NCBI RefSeq assembly: GCF_004337505.1
Contig: NZ_SJZI01000046.1
Span: 124,001 to 188,000, forward strand
From: Flaviaestuariibacter flavus
GTDB taxonomy: Bacteria; Bacteroidota; Bacteroidia; Chitinophagales; Chitinophagaceae
Length of the DNA: 64,000 nt
Direction: 5' to 3'
In this document: piece by piece, positions 7,929-15,910 of the stretch
How positions within the stretch are numbered: position 1 is the first letter of the stretch
Layout of the letters: every line of letters begins with the position of its first letter
The notes under the pieces: generated by a model
What the model saw: the letters and a program-made list of their open reading frames with translations, nothing else
Told to the model about the DNA's origin: nothing
Databases searched by the model: none
Position numbers and translations under genes: made by a program

Positions 7929-8447
7929 ATGACGGAATACTTTAAAATCGGAAAGCTCGTAGCCGTATTCGGACTCAAGGGTGAGCTCATCCTGAAGCAC
8001 AGCCTGGGAAAGAAGACCGCCTTAAAAGGGCTCGTGGCGCTTTTCGTGGAAGAAGGCGGAAGCCGCTTTCTTCCCTGGTTCGTGGCCGGTGCCCGTATCA
8101 AGGGCGAGGACGAGATCTATATCCAGCTCCAGGACGTGGACAGCCGCGAGAAGGCCATGAAGCTGGTGCAAAAAGAAGTGTGGCTGCCCGAGGCCGACTT
8201 CAAGAAATTCTCCGGCGCCTCGGCCCCCATCAGCCTGCTGGGCTATATGCTGGTGGAAGACGGCAAGGAACTCGGCGCTATACTCGAGGTGATCGAGCAG
8301 CCGCACCAGGTGCTTTGCCGCATAGAAGTGCAGGGCAAGGAAGCCCTCATCCCCCTCAATGAGCAAACCATCCGCGCGGTAGACCGCAAAAAAAAGCAGG
8401 TCCATGTGGAACTGCCGGAAGGATTGCTGGAGATCTACCTGGGGTAA
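7929..8447 (+). CDS. rimM: 16S rRNA processing protein RimM
   Basis: 172 residues: N-terminal RimM beta-barrel (YFKIGKLVAVFGLKGELIL, matching the usual G-GLKGE motif) and C-terminal PRC-barrel (LLGYMLVEDGKELGAILEV, then IPLNEQTIRAVDRKKKQVHVELPEGLLEIY). It binds S19 and helps mature the 30S head. It follows rpsP, separated by a terminator and a word-repeat element, so it is probably transcribed on its own. It converges with the DinB-fold gene. Confidence 0.95.
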   Translation: MTEYFKIGKLVAVFGLKGELILKHSLGKKTALKGLVALFVEEGGSRFLPWFVAGARIKGEDEIYIQLQDVDSREKAMKLVQKEVWLPEADFKKFSGASAPISLLGYMLVEDGKELGAILEVIEQPHQVLCRIEVQGKEALIPLNEQTIRAVDRKKKQVHVELPEGLLEIYLG

Positions 8448-8452
8448 GAGCG

Positions 8453-8560
8453 AACAAGAACGCAGATCTTTTATGATTAATAGGTTTTTCGCTGCTCATC
8501 GTATCGGCAAACGATCCTAAAACATCATAACAGATCTGCGTCATCTGCGTTCGTTGTCTT
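8453..8560 (+). repeat. Element C copy 2 (divergent)
   Basis: Begins GAACAAGAACGCAGATC and TTTTATGATTAATAGG, ends CATCATAACAGATCTGCG and ATCTGCGTTCGTTGTC. Same vocabulary and arm order as the other element C copies but lacks the GGGATC hairpin near the right end. Lies between the convergent rimM and DinB-fold genes. Confidence 0.62.
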
Positions 8561-9201
8561 TACGCCAGCGAGGCCGCCTGCTGTTGCCCCTGCGTCCGGT
8601 TCACCTCCACGATCACCGGGAAGCGGTCGGTAGCTACGCCGGTCGACTTCAGCATATTGCGGGCCTGAAGCATGTGGCGCTGCTCGTGCGCCACCAGGAA
8701 GCGGAGGGCATCGCCCAGCTTCAGCTTAATGAGCTTGCTGATGGTGATGGGTACGCGCACTTCTTCCATATTCACATGCTGCGACAGGTCGATGAGGCGC
8801 AGGAGTTCGTCCTGCTGCTGCGCGAACTCGTTGAGCACCGTCTCCACGTTGAGGCTGTTGGGGAAGGTGTACGTCTTCATCGCCTTCATCTTATTCTTCA
8901 CCTCGTATACATTTACGGGCTTCATGGATTTCGTGAAATAATCGCCCCAGAAGCCGGACGAGAACCAGGCCGACTTGCTGGTAGGTCGCTCGGTCATGGC
9001 CTTCTCTATGGCCGGCAGGTAAAAGCGCCCATAGGCATTGAGGTGCTCCAGGATCTGGACGACGCTCCACTGCTGGGCCGCATTGGGCGTGTAGGCCATC
9101 TTATGCTTGTCAGCATCTTTAAAAAATTGCGCGGCGGCACGGATGCGTTCAACGTCGGTGCGCAGTTGCTGCAACAGGTCTTCGGTCTTGTATTTAGCCA
9201 T
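8560..9201 (-). CDS. DinB-superfamily (four-helix metal-binding) protein
   Basis: 213 residues. The fold is indicated by the three histidines that bind a metal in DinB/YfiT proteins: QILEHLNAYGRFYLP in the first part and LVAHEQRHMLQARNM near the C-terminus. In other bacteria the superfamily includes bacillithiol- and mycothiol-dependent S-transferases, which would fit the bshA gene here, but this is an inference. The open frame continues 72 codons further upstream through the AAGAGAACAAG repeats; the ATG at 9201 (MAKYKTEDLLQQLRTD) is preferred because a perfect TAGCTTTG box lies 17 nt before it. Confidence 0.8.
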   Translation of the reverse strand: MAKYKTEDLLQQLRTDVERIRAAAQFFKDADKHKMAYTPNAAQQWSVVQILEHLNAYGRFYLPAIEKAMTERPTSKSAWFSSGFWGDYFTKSMKPVNVYEVKNKMKAMKTYTFPNSLNVETVLNEFAQQQDELLRLIDLSQHVNMEEVRVPITISKLIKLKLGDALRFLVAHEQRHMLQARNMLKSTGVATDRFPVIVEVNRTQGQQQAASLA

Positions 9202-9218
9202 AACAGTGGGTTTTTTAG

Positions 9219-9226
9219 CAAAGCTA
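9219..9226 (-). promoter_or_regulatory. TAnnTTTG -7 box of DinB-fold gene
   Basis: Minus-strand TAGCTTTG, a perfect match, 17 nt before the ATG at 9201. It excludes the longer open frame. Confidence 0.6.
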
Positions 9227-9275
9227 CCCGGGGCTATAGAGCAAAATCTTTGCCTGCGCCAAGGTTTGGGAAGGA

Positions 9276-9435
9276 AAAACCACAAGAGAACAAGAGAGCG
9301 AGAGAACAAGAGAAAAGGAGAACAAGTGAGCAAGAGAACGCGGGAACAAGAAAACGAGAGCTGGGAGTGATCAATTGTAGCTGAGCTTCGACTTGGCAGC
9401 TCTTCTCGTTCTTTCATCTCACGTTCTTTCGTTCT
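9276..9435. repeat. Word-repeat inverted element (AGAGAACAAG vocabulary)
   Basis: Left arm 9282-9362 is a tandem of AAGAGAACAAGAGAGCGAGA-like words, about eight units of 9-10 bases. Right arm 9400-9438 is CTTCTCGTTCTTTCATCTCA and CGTTCTTTCGTTCTCT, the reverse complement. It lies between the DinB-fold promoter and the 3' end of the Crp-family gene. The repeat has no stops in one minus-strand frame, which creates a false N-terminal extension. Confidence 0.78.
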
Positions 9436-10014
9436 CTACAGCCGCACCGAGCCAAGCAGCTTTGAAAACGTCGTGGCGTCCAGCCCCAGGTAGCTCGCGA
9501 GGTATTTGTGCGGGATCAGGTTGAGGAGGTGCGGGCTGCGTTGGAGGAAGCTGCGGAACTTTTCCCCGGCCGATGCCGTCTGCTGTTCCGCCATCCGTTC
9601 GAGCACGCCCTTCAGCACCAGCGATGTGATCCGCAGCACAAAGCCCTGGATCGCCGGCCGCTCCTTCATCAGGGCTTCCAGCTGCCCATGGCTGGTGCGC
9701 AGAAAACAGGAATCCGTCAGCGTTTCGAAATAAAATTGCGAGGGCTGCTGTGTGAGAAAAGAATCCGCCACGCCCGAAAAGGAAGGCGGGTAGGTGAACA
9801 CGATCGTGGCTTCTTTTTCCTGCGGGTTGACGTAGTAACTGCGCTGAATGCCTTCGAGCACGAAATACAGGTAGCGCTCGGTGTCGCCGGCCGCCGTCAG
9901 CAGCGTCTTCCGCCGGCACGTGAAGGGCTGCCATATGGCGCTGAAAGCGGTCCAGTCTTCCTCCGGCAGCGGCTGGATATTGTCGACGAAAAAACGAAGC
10001 AGGTCGAGGGGCAT
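9436..10014 (-). CDS. Crp/Fnr-family transcriptional regulator
   Basis: 192 residues: an N-terminal cyclic-nucleotide-binding fold (about residues 10-120, with ERYLYFVLEGIQRSYYV and the YPPSFSGVADSFL segment) and a short C-terminal winged-helix part ending IPHKYLASYLGLDATTFSKLL. The usual cAMP-contacting arginine/serine pair is not evident, as in many Bacteroidota members of the family, so the ligand is unknown. The ATG at 10014 is chosen over the one at 10050 because a TATTTTG box ends six bases before it. Confidence 0.85.
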   Translation of the reverse strand: MPLDLLRFFVDNIQPLPEEDWTAFSAIWQPFTCRRKTLLTAAGDTERYLYFVLEGIQRSYYVNPQEKEATIVFTYPPSFSGVADSFLTQQPSQFYFETLTDSCFLRTSHGQLEALMKERPAIQGFVLRITSLVLKGVLERMAEQQTASAGEKFRSFLQRSPHLLNLIPHKYLASYLGLDATTFSKLLGSVRL

Positions 10015-10048
10015 GAAGCTCAAAATAGCCGACTTGTCAACACCTTCC

Positions 10049-10105
10049 AAAAGTTCCCTAAAACCTCAGAACCTTAGAGCCCCAAAACCCTAAAACCTTC
10101 TATTC
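10049..10105. repeat. One-sided word array (CCTAAAACC vocabulary)
   Basis: Tandem imperfect words CCCTAAAACCTCAGAACCTT, AGAGCCCC and AAAACCCTAAAACCTTC between the Crp-family promoter and dinB. I see no reverse-complement partner arm. Confidence 0.5.
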
Positions 10106-10110
10106 TGGGT

Positions 10111-10118
10111 TACCTTTG
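10111..10118 (+). promoter_or_regulatory. TAnnTTTG -7 box at the start of dinB
   Basis: TACCTTTG, perfect match, ending three bases before the GTG at 10122. It overlaps the alternative TTG start at 10116, which favours GTG. Confidence 0.55.
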
Positions 10119-10121
10119 TCT

Positions 10122-11285
10122 GTGCCCGCCCCCCTCCGTCATATTGCTCATTTCGACCTCGATGCCTTCTTCGTTTCGGTGGAACTGCTGAAGCGGCCGC
10201 ACCTGCGCGGCAAGCCGCTGATCGTGGGCGGGGACGGGCAGCGCGGCATCGTGGCGGCCTGCTCCTACGAGGCGCGCAAATTCGGCATCCAGAGCGCCAT
10301 GCCCTCGATGCAGGCCAAAAAGCTTTGCCCTGAAGCCATCTTCATTTCGGGCTCGCACGGCGAATACAGCAAATACTCCCGCATGGTCACGCAGATCATC
10401 GCCGACTCGGTGCCGCAATACGAAAAGGCCTCGATCGATGAATTTTACGTGGACCTTACCGGCATGGACAAGTTCTTCGGCGTTTCGCAATACACCCGCG
10501 AGCTCCGCGAGAAGATCATCCGCGAAACGGGCCTGCCGATCTCCTACGGGCTTTCCGCCAACAAGCTGGTGAGCAAGATGGCCACCAACGAAGCAAAGCC
10601 CAACGGCTTCCTGGAGGTGCCCCACGGACGGGAAACGGCTTTCCTGTGGCCGCTTACGGTGGACAAGATTCCCGGCGTGGGCGGCGCCACCCAGCAGCAG
10701 CTTTATTCGCTCGGCATCCGCAGCATCGAGCAGCTGGCGCATACGCCCGTGGCGCAGCTCGAGGCCTGGTTTGGCAAATGGGGCAGCAAGCTCTGGGAAA
10801 AAGCAAACGGAATTTCCGACTCGCCGGTGGAAGCCTACAGCGAGCAAAAGTCGCTTTCGCACGAGACCACCTTCGGCGAAGACAGCAACGACCCCGAATT
10901 CCTCCACCGCCAGCTGGTGCAGCTCACGGAGGAAACCGCCTACGACCTGCGCCAGGAGCAGAAGATCACGGGCTGCGTAACGGTGAAGCTGCGCTATTCG
11001 GACTTCACCACGGTGTCGCGGCAGGAGGTGATCGACTACACGGCATTCGACCCGGTGCTGCTGGCACGGGTGAAGGATCTCTTCAACAAGCTCTGGAAGA
11101 AAGGGGAGAAGGTGCGCCTGCTGGGTGTGCGCTTTTCGCACCTCGTGCCGATGACCCTGCAGATGAACCTTTTTGACGACACGCTGGAAAAACTCGAACT
11201 CTTCAAGGCGGTGGACGATATAAAGAATAAATTTGGCAGCGCCCTGGTGCAAAAAGCCACCACGCTGAAAAAGAAAGACCCCTGA
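10122..11285 (+). CDS. dinB: DNA polymerase IV (Y-family translesion polymerase)
   Basis: 387 residues. Y-family catalytic marks are HFDLDAFFVSVE (first metal Asp), ACSYEARKFGIQSAMPS, and KASIDEFYVDLTG (Asp-Glu pair), followed by the helix-hairpin-helix part (KIPGVGGATQQQLYSLGI) and the little-finger domain. A clamp-binding sequence QMNLFDD lies near residue 350. There is no ATG in the open frame: the choices are TTG at 10116 or GTG at 10122, and GTG is preferred because the TACCTTTG promoter box covers the TTG. Role: low-fidelity bypass of DNA lesions. The next gene starts on the last base of its stop (TGATG), so they are co-transcribed. Confidence 0.93.
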   Translation: MPAPLRHIAHFDLDAFFVSVELLKRPHLRGKPLIVGGDGQRGIVAACSYEARKFGIQSAMPSMQAKKLCPEAIFISGSHGEYSKYSRMVTQIIADSVPQYEKASIDEFYVDLTGMDKFFGVSQYTRELREKIIRETGLPISYGLSANKLVSKMATNEAKPNGFLEVPHGRETAFLWPLTVDKIPGVGGATQQQLYSLGIRSIEQLAHTPVAQLEAWFGKWGSKLWEKANGISDSPVEAYSEQKSLSHETTFGEDSNDPEFLHRQLVQLTEETAYDLRQEQKITGCVTVKLRYSDFTTVSRQEVIDYTAFDPVLLARVKDLFNKLWKKGEKVRLLGVRFSHLVPMTLQMNLFDDTLEKLELFKAVDDIKNKFGSALVQKATTLKKKDP

Positions 11286-12025
11286 TGAATGAGCGCTCCC
11301 TGCTTCTGAAAGATTTAGTGAAGAAAATGCTTGGCCTCCTGCCTTTTGCGGTGACGCAGAACCAGCGCTACGACCGGCAGACCAACGCGATCATCCGCCG
11401 CGTGTGCCGCCGCGCCTCCAATTGCGTGGACGTGGGCACCCACCGTGGCGAGATCCTCGACACCATGCGCCAGGCAGCGCCGGAAGGCACGCATTTCGGC
11501 TTTGAGCCGCTCCCGCATTTCTACGATAAGCTGCAACAGCGCTATGCCGGCGTCGCCGGCATCGAGGTGTTTCCCTATGCGCTTTCGGAAGCACCCGGCG
11601 AAGCTTCCTTCAATCATGTCAAGACCAATCCCGCCTATAGCGGCCTGCAGAAGCGCCGCTACGACCGGCCGCACGAAGAAGATGAAACCATCACCGTGGA
11701 AATGCGCACCCTCGACGAGGTAGTGGGCACCCGCGGCGTACCGATCGCATTGATCAAGATCGACGTGGAGGGCGGCGAGATGGGTGTGCTCCGCGGTGCC
11801 CGCGGCCTGCTGGCCCGCGACAAGCCCGTGGTCATCTTCGAAGCCGGCATCGGCGGCAGCGATGTGTACGGCACCACTCCCGGGATGCTCTTCGACTACC
11901 TGTCCGGCTTCGGGTACCGGGTATCCCTGATGGGTCGCTACCTGAAGGGGCAGCCCCCCTTCTCGCGCCAAGACTTCGCCGCCAGCTTCAACGGTGGCCA
12001 CGATTACTACTTCATCGCATACTGA
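11285..12025 (+). CDS. FkbM-family SAM-dependent methyltransferase
   Basis: 246 residues. The SAM site reads CVDVGTHRGEILDTM, then HFGFEPLPHFYDKL, a mid-domain VFPYALSEAPGEASF, and the FkbM-type ALIKIDVEGGEMGVLRGA followed by KPVVIFEAG. FkbM enzymes methylate hydroxyl groups of sugars, polyketides or other small molecules; the acceptor here cannot be deduced. It overlaps the dinB stop by one base, an odd partnership with a polymerase, probably a chance operon. Confidence 0.85.
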   Translation: MNERSLLLKDLVKKMLGLLPFAVTQNQRYDRQTNAIIRRVCRRASNCVDVGTHRGEILDTMRQAAPEGTHFGFEPLPHFYDKLQQRYAGVAGIEVFPYALSEAPGEASFNHVKTNPAYSGLQKRRYDRPHEEDETITVEMRTLDEVVGTRGVPIALIKIDVEGGEMGVLRGARGLLARDKPVVIFEAGIGGSDVYGTTPGMLFDYLSGFGYRVSLMGRYLKGQPPFSRQDFAASFNGGHDYYFIAY

Positions 12026-12066
12026 TCTCAGAGGTCAGATGTCAGATCCGAGATCCGAGATCGAAA
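12024..12066. repeat. Word array (GATCTCAG/GATCCGAG vocabulary)
   Basis: TGATCTCAGAGGTCAGATGT and CAGATCCGAGATCCGAGATC between the FkbM gene and the M20 peptidase promoter. One-sided, although the words themselves are partly self-complementary. Confidence 0.6.
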
Positions 12067-12078
12067 GATCTTCTCCCT

Positions 12079-12086
12079 TACCTTTA
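12079..12086 (+). promoter_or_regulatory. -7 box of M20 dipeptidase gene
   Basis: TACCTTTA, one mismatch to TAnnTTTG, 21 nt before the ATG at 12108. Confidence 0.45.
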
Positions 12087-12107
12087 GCGCCAACAATCAA
12101 AGTCAAC

Positions 12108-13484
12108 ATGGAACATACCCACACAGCCTGGACCGAATACCAGAAGCAGCACCAGCAGCGCTTTCTCGACGAGATGCTCGAACTGCTGCGCATTCCTTCC
12201 ATTTCCGCTAAAAGCGAGCACAAGGACGATATGCGCAAGTGCGCCGGACTCGTGCGCCAGCGCCTGCTCGACTCGGGCTGCGACCGCGCCGAAGTGATGG
12301 AGACCGCCGGCCACCCGGTGGTGTATGGCGAAAAGATCGTTGACCCCGGAAAGCCCACGGTGCTGGTTTACGGCCACTATGATGTGCAGCCGGCCGACCC
12401 GCTGGAGCTCTGGCACAGCGGGCCTTTCGACCCGGTGATCAAGGAAGGAAAGGTATTTGCCCGCGGCTCCGCCGACGACAAAGGGCAGTTTTATATGCAC
12501 GTAAAGGCACTCGAGACAATGGTGAAGACCGGCTCCCTCGAGTCGAACGTGAAGTTCCTCATCGAGGGTGAGGAAGAAGTGGGCTCACCTAACCTCGGCA
12601 CCTTCGTCGCGGCCAACAAAGAGCTCCTCAAAGCCGACGTTATCCTGATCTCCGACTCTTCGATGATCTCGATGGAAACGCCCTCGCTGGATATCGGCGT
12701 ACGCGGGCTTTCGTATATCCAGGTAGAGGTGACCGGCCCCAACCGCGACCTGCACAGCGGCACCTACGGCGGCGCGGTTGCCAATCCCATCACCATGCTG
12801 TGCAAGATGATCGCTTCCCTGCACGACGAGAACAACCACATCACCATCCCCGGCTTTTACGACGACGTGGTGGAAGCTTCCGCCGAAGAGCGTGAGCTGA
12901 TGGCGCGCGCGCCTTTCAATGAAAAAGAATATAAGGAAGACCTCGGGGTGAAAGAAGTCTGGGGCGAGAAAGGTTATACCGTGAACGAGCGTACCGGTAT
13001 CCGGCCCACAATGGAAGTGAACGGCATCTGGGGCGGCTACACCGGCGAAGGCGCCAAGACGGTACTTCCCTCGAAGGCCTATGCGAAGATCTCGGCGCGC
13101 CTTGTGCCCAACCAGAACTCGCGCAAGCTCACCGACATCCTGCTGGAGCATTTCCGCAAGATCGCACCCGCGGGTGTAACGGTTCATGCCGAAGAGCACC
13201 ACGGCGGCGAGCCCTACATGACGCCCATCGACAGCAAGGGCTACAAAGCGGCGGCCAAGGCCATCCAGACCACCTTCGGCAAAGAGCCGATCCCGGTGCG
13301 CGGCGGCGGCTCCATTCCCATCTGCTCCATCCTCGAGCGTGAGCTGGGCACCAAGATCATCTTCATGGGCTTCGGTCTCGACAACGACAACCTGCACTCC
13401 CCCAACGAGAAATACAACCTGGAGAACTACTATAAGGGCATCGAGACGATCCCGTATTTCCACAGGTTCTTTGCGCAGGGGTGA
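12108..13484 (+). CDS. M20-family metallodipeptidase
   Basis: 458 residues, cytosolic (no signal peptide). The M20 di-zinc centre is complete: VYGHYDVQPADP (His and the following Asp), RGSADDKGQ (bridging Asp), GEEEVGSPN (catalytic Glu and ligand Glu), an Asp in ISDSSMIS, and a late His near LDNDNLHSPNEKY. The lid/dimerisation domain lies between about residues 200 and 330. It hydrolyses short peptides. The start at 12108 (MEHTHTAWTEYQ) is chosen over an upstream ATG inside the FkbM gene because the -7 box lies between them. It ends at a bidirectional hairpin. Confidence 0.92.
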   Translation: MEHTHTAWTEYQKQHQQRFLDEMLELLRIPSISAKSEHKDDMRKCAGLVRQRLLDSGCDRAEVMETAGHPVVYGEKIVDPGKPTVLVYGHYDVQPADPLELWHSGPFDPVIKEGKVFARGSADDKGQFYMHVKALETMVKTGSLESNVKFLIEGEEEVGSPNLGTFVAANKELLKADVILISDSSMISMETPSLDIGVRGLSYIQVEVTGPNRDLHSGTYGGAVANPITMLCKMIASLHDENNHITIPGFYDDVVEASAEERELMARAPFNEKEYKEDLGVKEVWGEKGYTVNERTGIRPTMEVNGIWGGYTGEGAKTVLPSKAYAKISARLVPNQNSRKLTDILLEHFRKIAPAGVTVHAEEHHGGEPYMTPIDSKGYKAAAKAIQTTFGKEPIPVRGGGSIPICSILERELGTKIIFMGFGLDNDNLHSPNEKYNLENYYKGIETIPYFHRFFAQG

Positions 13485-13485
13485 T

Positions 13486-13608
13486 CGTGACCCGTCAATC
13501 GTGAGCCGTGAGCGGCTGACGCACCTTTATAAAAGAAAGGATGCCTTTGGCATCCTTTCTTTTTGCCGCGCAATGCGGGCTCACGGTTGACGGCTCACGA
13601 TATCACTT
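13486..13608. repeat. Word-repeat inverted element (CGTGAGCCGTGAGC vocabulary) around a terminator
   Basis: Left arm 13487-13515: GTGACCCGTCAATCGTGAGC and CGTGAGCGG. Right arm 13578-13605: GGGCTCACGGTTGACGGCTC and ACGATATCAC, the reverse complement. A 15-bp terminator hairpin (13531-13564) sits between them. Confidence 0.78.
13531..13564. terminator. Bidirectional intrinsic terminator between convergent genes
   Basis: AAAAGAAAGGATGCC / GGCATCCTTTCTTTT with A-run on one side and T-run on the other, serving the M20 peptidase gene and the opposing secreted-protein gene. Confidence 0.8.
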
Positions 13609-13983
13609 TCCCTCCGCCGACAGCAGCGCCTTATCCAGCGGGTTGGGTATCCGGTTGCCTTCGGTAAAGGGCACCTTGGGGTTGGGCCAGGCATTGGGCA
13701 TTTTCGCAACAGCGGCCGTGTCGGGCACCACGCAGGGCATCCCATCGACCGGCAGGTTGTAAACTCCCGGTTCCGAAGGCGGCAGCAAGCCGGGCTGGCT
13801 GCCTTTATTTGTCCGGCTGAACCGGTAGGAGTAGGGCATATTGCGTTCCCGGGCGTTGGGCATCCGCCGGTATTTGGAAACGAGCCGTTCGCGCAGGGCG
13901 CGCTCGAGCAAATCAGGTTTTTGGTTTTGTGCGTGGGCGCCGGTAACAGCCACAAGGCCCAGCAGCAGCAGGACGGGTTTCAT
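13603..13983 (-). CDS. Secreted protein of unknown function
   Basis: 126 residues. Signal peptide MKPVLLLLGLVAVTGAHAQ, then a proline-rich chain with no recognisable domain, including RMPNARERNMPYSYRF, a single Cys in GMPCVVPD, and repeated MPNAWPNPKVP. I do not recognise a family. It is a single-gene unit that converges with the M20 peptidase gene at a shared terminator. Confidence 0.6.
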   Translation of the reverse strand: MKPVLLLLGLVAVTGAHAQNQKPDLLERALRERLVSKYRRMPNARERNMPYSYRFSRTNKGSQPGLLPPSEPGVYNLPVDGMPCVVPDTAAVAKMPNAWPNPKVPFTEGNRIPNPLDKALLSAEGK

Positions 13984-14169
13984 AAAAAGCAGTTGCGTTT
14001 ATCAATATTAGGAAAAAACCACCTGCGTTTGCCGGCGAATAGTCCAACGGACACGGGGGAGCGACAAAGCGGGTGAAGGTGGCTGCCGGTGAGGGCAACG
14101 AAATGGCGCCTGTTTGATCGCCTCCGGGCAGGCCGGGGATTTGCTATATTGTTGAACTAAAACAGGATT

Positions 14170-15291
14170 ATGGGGAAAGTCGAGCTTCCTTTTTACGCCA
14201 AGGTCTCCGTCATTTTATTGGGCCTGGTACTTTTTACGTACATCCTGAAGGGGCTGGGCGATATTCTGACCCCACTCGCCTTTGCCGTGATCATCGCCAT
14301 ACTGCTCAACCCGCTGGTGAACAAACTCAGCTCGTTCAAGCTCGGCAAGATCCCGTCCATCCTTCTGGCAATGCTGGTGGCCCTTATCGTGTTTACAGGG
14401 GTCTTTTACTTCCTGTCGTCCCAGATCATGGGCTTTGGAGAAAACCTGCCGGCATTGAAGTCGAAGTTCAATACGCTCCTCTCCAGCCTGCAGCTCTGGA
14501 TGCAGCAGAAGTTCGGACTGTCAATCAAAAAGCAGATGCAGCTGATCGACGAGGCTGCTAACAACAGCAAAGCACTTATCGGCGGCACCCTCACCGGCGT
14601 CATCGGTACCCTGGGCGTGTTGCTGTTGCTGCCGGTGTACGTGTTCCTGTTTCTTTTCTACAAAACCCTGATCCTGAATTTCCTGTTCAAGGTTTTCGCC
14701 GAACACGAAGCCGGCAAGGTGGCGGAGATCCTTGGCGAGACCAAGCTGGCGATCCAGAGCTATATGGTGGGGCTATTGCTCGAGGCGGCCATCGTGGCCG
14801 CCATGAACTCAACCGCGCTGCTCATCATTGGCGTACGTTACGCCTTGCTGCTGGGTGTTCTTGGCGCCTTGCTGAATATGCTGCCCTATATCGGCGGCAT
14901 CATTGCCATTGCCCTTCCGGTGCTGATGGCAACGGTAACCAGCGAAGGCTTCAGCAAGCAACTGTGGATCGTGGTCGCGTACCTGATCATCCAGTTTATC
15001 GACAATAATATTCTGGTGCCCCGGATCGTATCCTCCAAGGTGAACATCAATGCCCTCATTTCGGTGGTGGTGGTATTGCTGGGAGGTGCCCTGTGGGGTG
15101 TGGCAGGCATGTTTCTCTCCATTCCCTTTGTAGGTATTCTCAAGATCGTTTTCGACCGCGTAGATGGCCTCAAGCCCTGGGGGGAGCTCCTGGGCGTAGA
15201 GGTGCCGACCAGCTATACCCGGTTTTCCTTCCGCAAAAAGAAAGAGAACTCGGTGGCTGAAAAAGTGGTGCAGAAGTCGACTGAGAAGTGA
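14170..15291 (+). CDS. AI-2E-type (YdiK/PerM) membrane permease
   Basis: 373 residues with about seven to eight membrane helices and a large loop between helices three and four, the usual layout of the AI-2E transporter family. Marks are the N-terminal PLAFAVIIAILLNPLVNKL, the GVRYALLLGVLGALLNMLPYIGGIIA region near residue 220-245, and the later FIDNNILVPRIVSSKVNINALI. Members export diverse small compounds or sodium; the name reflects TqsA and not proof of autoinducer transport. The next gene begins 77 bases downstream. Confidence 0.85.
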   Translation: MGKVELPFYAKVSVILLGLVLFTYILKGLGDILTPLAFAVIIAILLNPLVNKLSSFKLGKIPSILLAMLVALIVFTGVFYFLSSQIMGFGENLPALKSKFNTLLSSLQLWMQQKFGLSIKKQMQLIDEAANNSKALIGGTLTGVIGTLGVLLLLPVYVFLFLFYKTLILNFLFKVFAEHEAGKVAEILGETKLAIQSYMVGLLLEAAIVAAMNSTALLIIGVRYALLLGVLGALLNMLPYIGGIIAIALPVLMATVTSEGFSKQLWIVVAYLIIQFIDNNILVPRIVSSKVNINALISVVVVLLGGALWGVAGMFLSIPFVGILKIVFDRVDGLKPWGELLGVEVPTSYTRFSFRKKKENSVAEKVVQKSTEK

Positions 15292-15368
15292 ACGGTTGCG
15301 GTACTTTATTCGGTCGATATTAAGAATAAATGTGCTATGTTGCGGTCTTATTTCTAAAGGTCGCAAGC

Positions 15369-15779
15369 GTGAAGACAGAAGCAAAAGAAAAGGTCCGCCT
15401 CGATAAGTACCTGTGGTCGATCCGCCTGTTCAAAACCCGCTCGGAGGCCGCCGCCGCGTGTGAGTCGGGTAAGGTGCGCCTCGCCGGCAGCACCGTCAAG
15501 GCCGCCCGTACCGTGGGTGTCGGCGACGAGTACGAGGTACGCGCCGAGGGCCGCAAATGGGTGATCCGCGTTACCGCGCTCCTGCAGACCCGCGTGGCCT
15601 ATCCCGAAGCCATCAAGCACTATATCGACATCACTCCCGAAGACCAGGTGGATGTGAACAAGTTCCAGGCGGCCTCCTTTCATACCGGCAAGCGTCCGAG
15701 CAAGATCGGGCGGCCCACCAAAAAGCAGCGCCGCGACATCGAAGGCTTCATGGGTGAAGGTGAAGGCGACGAAGAATAA
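15369..15779 (+). CDS. S4-domain RNA-binding protein (Hsp15-like)
   Basis: About 136 residues. The S4 domain occupies the N-terminal half ([28 protein letters not shown] with the following [13 protein letters not shown]), followed by a basic tail [15 protein letters not shown]. Hsp15/HslR binds stalled 50S subunits carrying peptidyl-tRNA. The GTG at 15369 is chosen because it places the S4 domain at residue 10, as in relatives; an ATG 13 codons upstream (15330) is also open. Confidence 0.85.
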   Translation: MKTEAKEKVRLDKYLWSIRLFKTRSEAAAACESGKVRLAGSTVKAARTVGVGDEYEVRAEGRKWVIRVTALLQTRVAYPEAIKHYIDITPEDQVDVNKFQAASFHTGKRPSKIGRPTKKQRRDIEGFMGEGEGDEE

Positions 15780-15909
15780 AATCGAAATTCGATATTCAGA
15801 AGCGCAGTCGGCACCGACTTCCCGTTCTTTGCACCTCCATCGGGGCGGCTGTACTGTGTCTCTTCCGAAGTCCCGCTTTTGAATTTTTACTTTTGAATTT
15901 TGAATTGAT
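15779..15909. repeat. Word-repeat inverted element (TTTGAATTTT/AATTCGATATTC vocabulary)
   Basis: Left arm 15779-15803 is AAATCGAAATTCGATATTCA; right arm 15876-15908 is CTTTTGAATTTTTACTTTTG and AATTTTGAATTG. The match between arms is weaker than elsewhere. It ends at the trmD start. Confidence 0.5.
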
Positions 15910-15910
15910 C

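Noticed and set aside
9202-9417. N-terminal 72-residue extension of the DinB-fold protein
   Set aside because: It is made by translating the AAGAGAACAAG repeat, and a perfect promoter box lies between it and the ATG at 9201.
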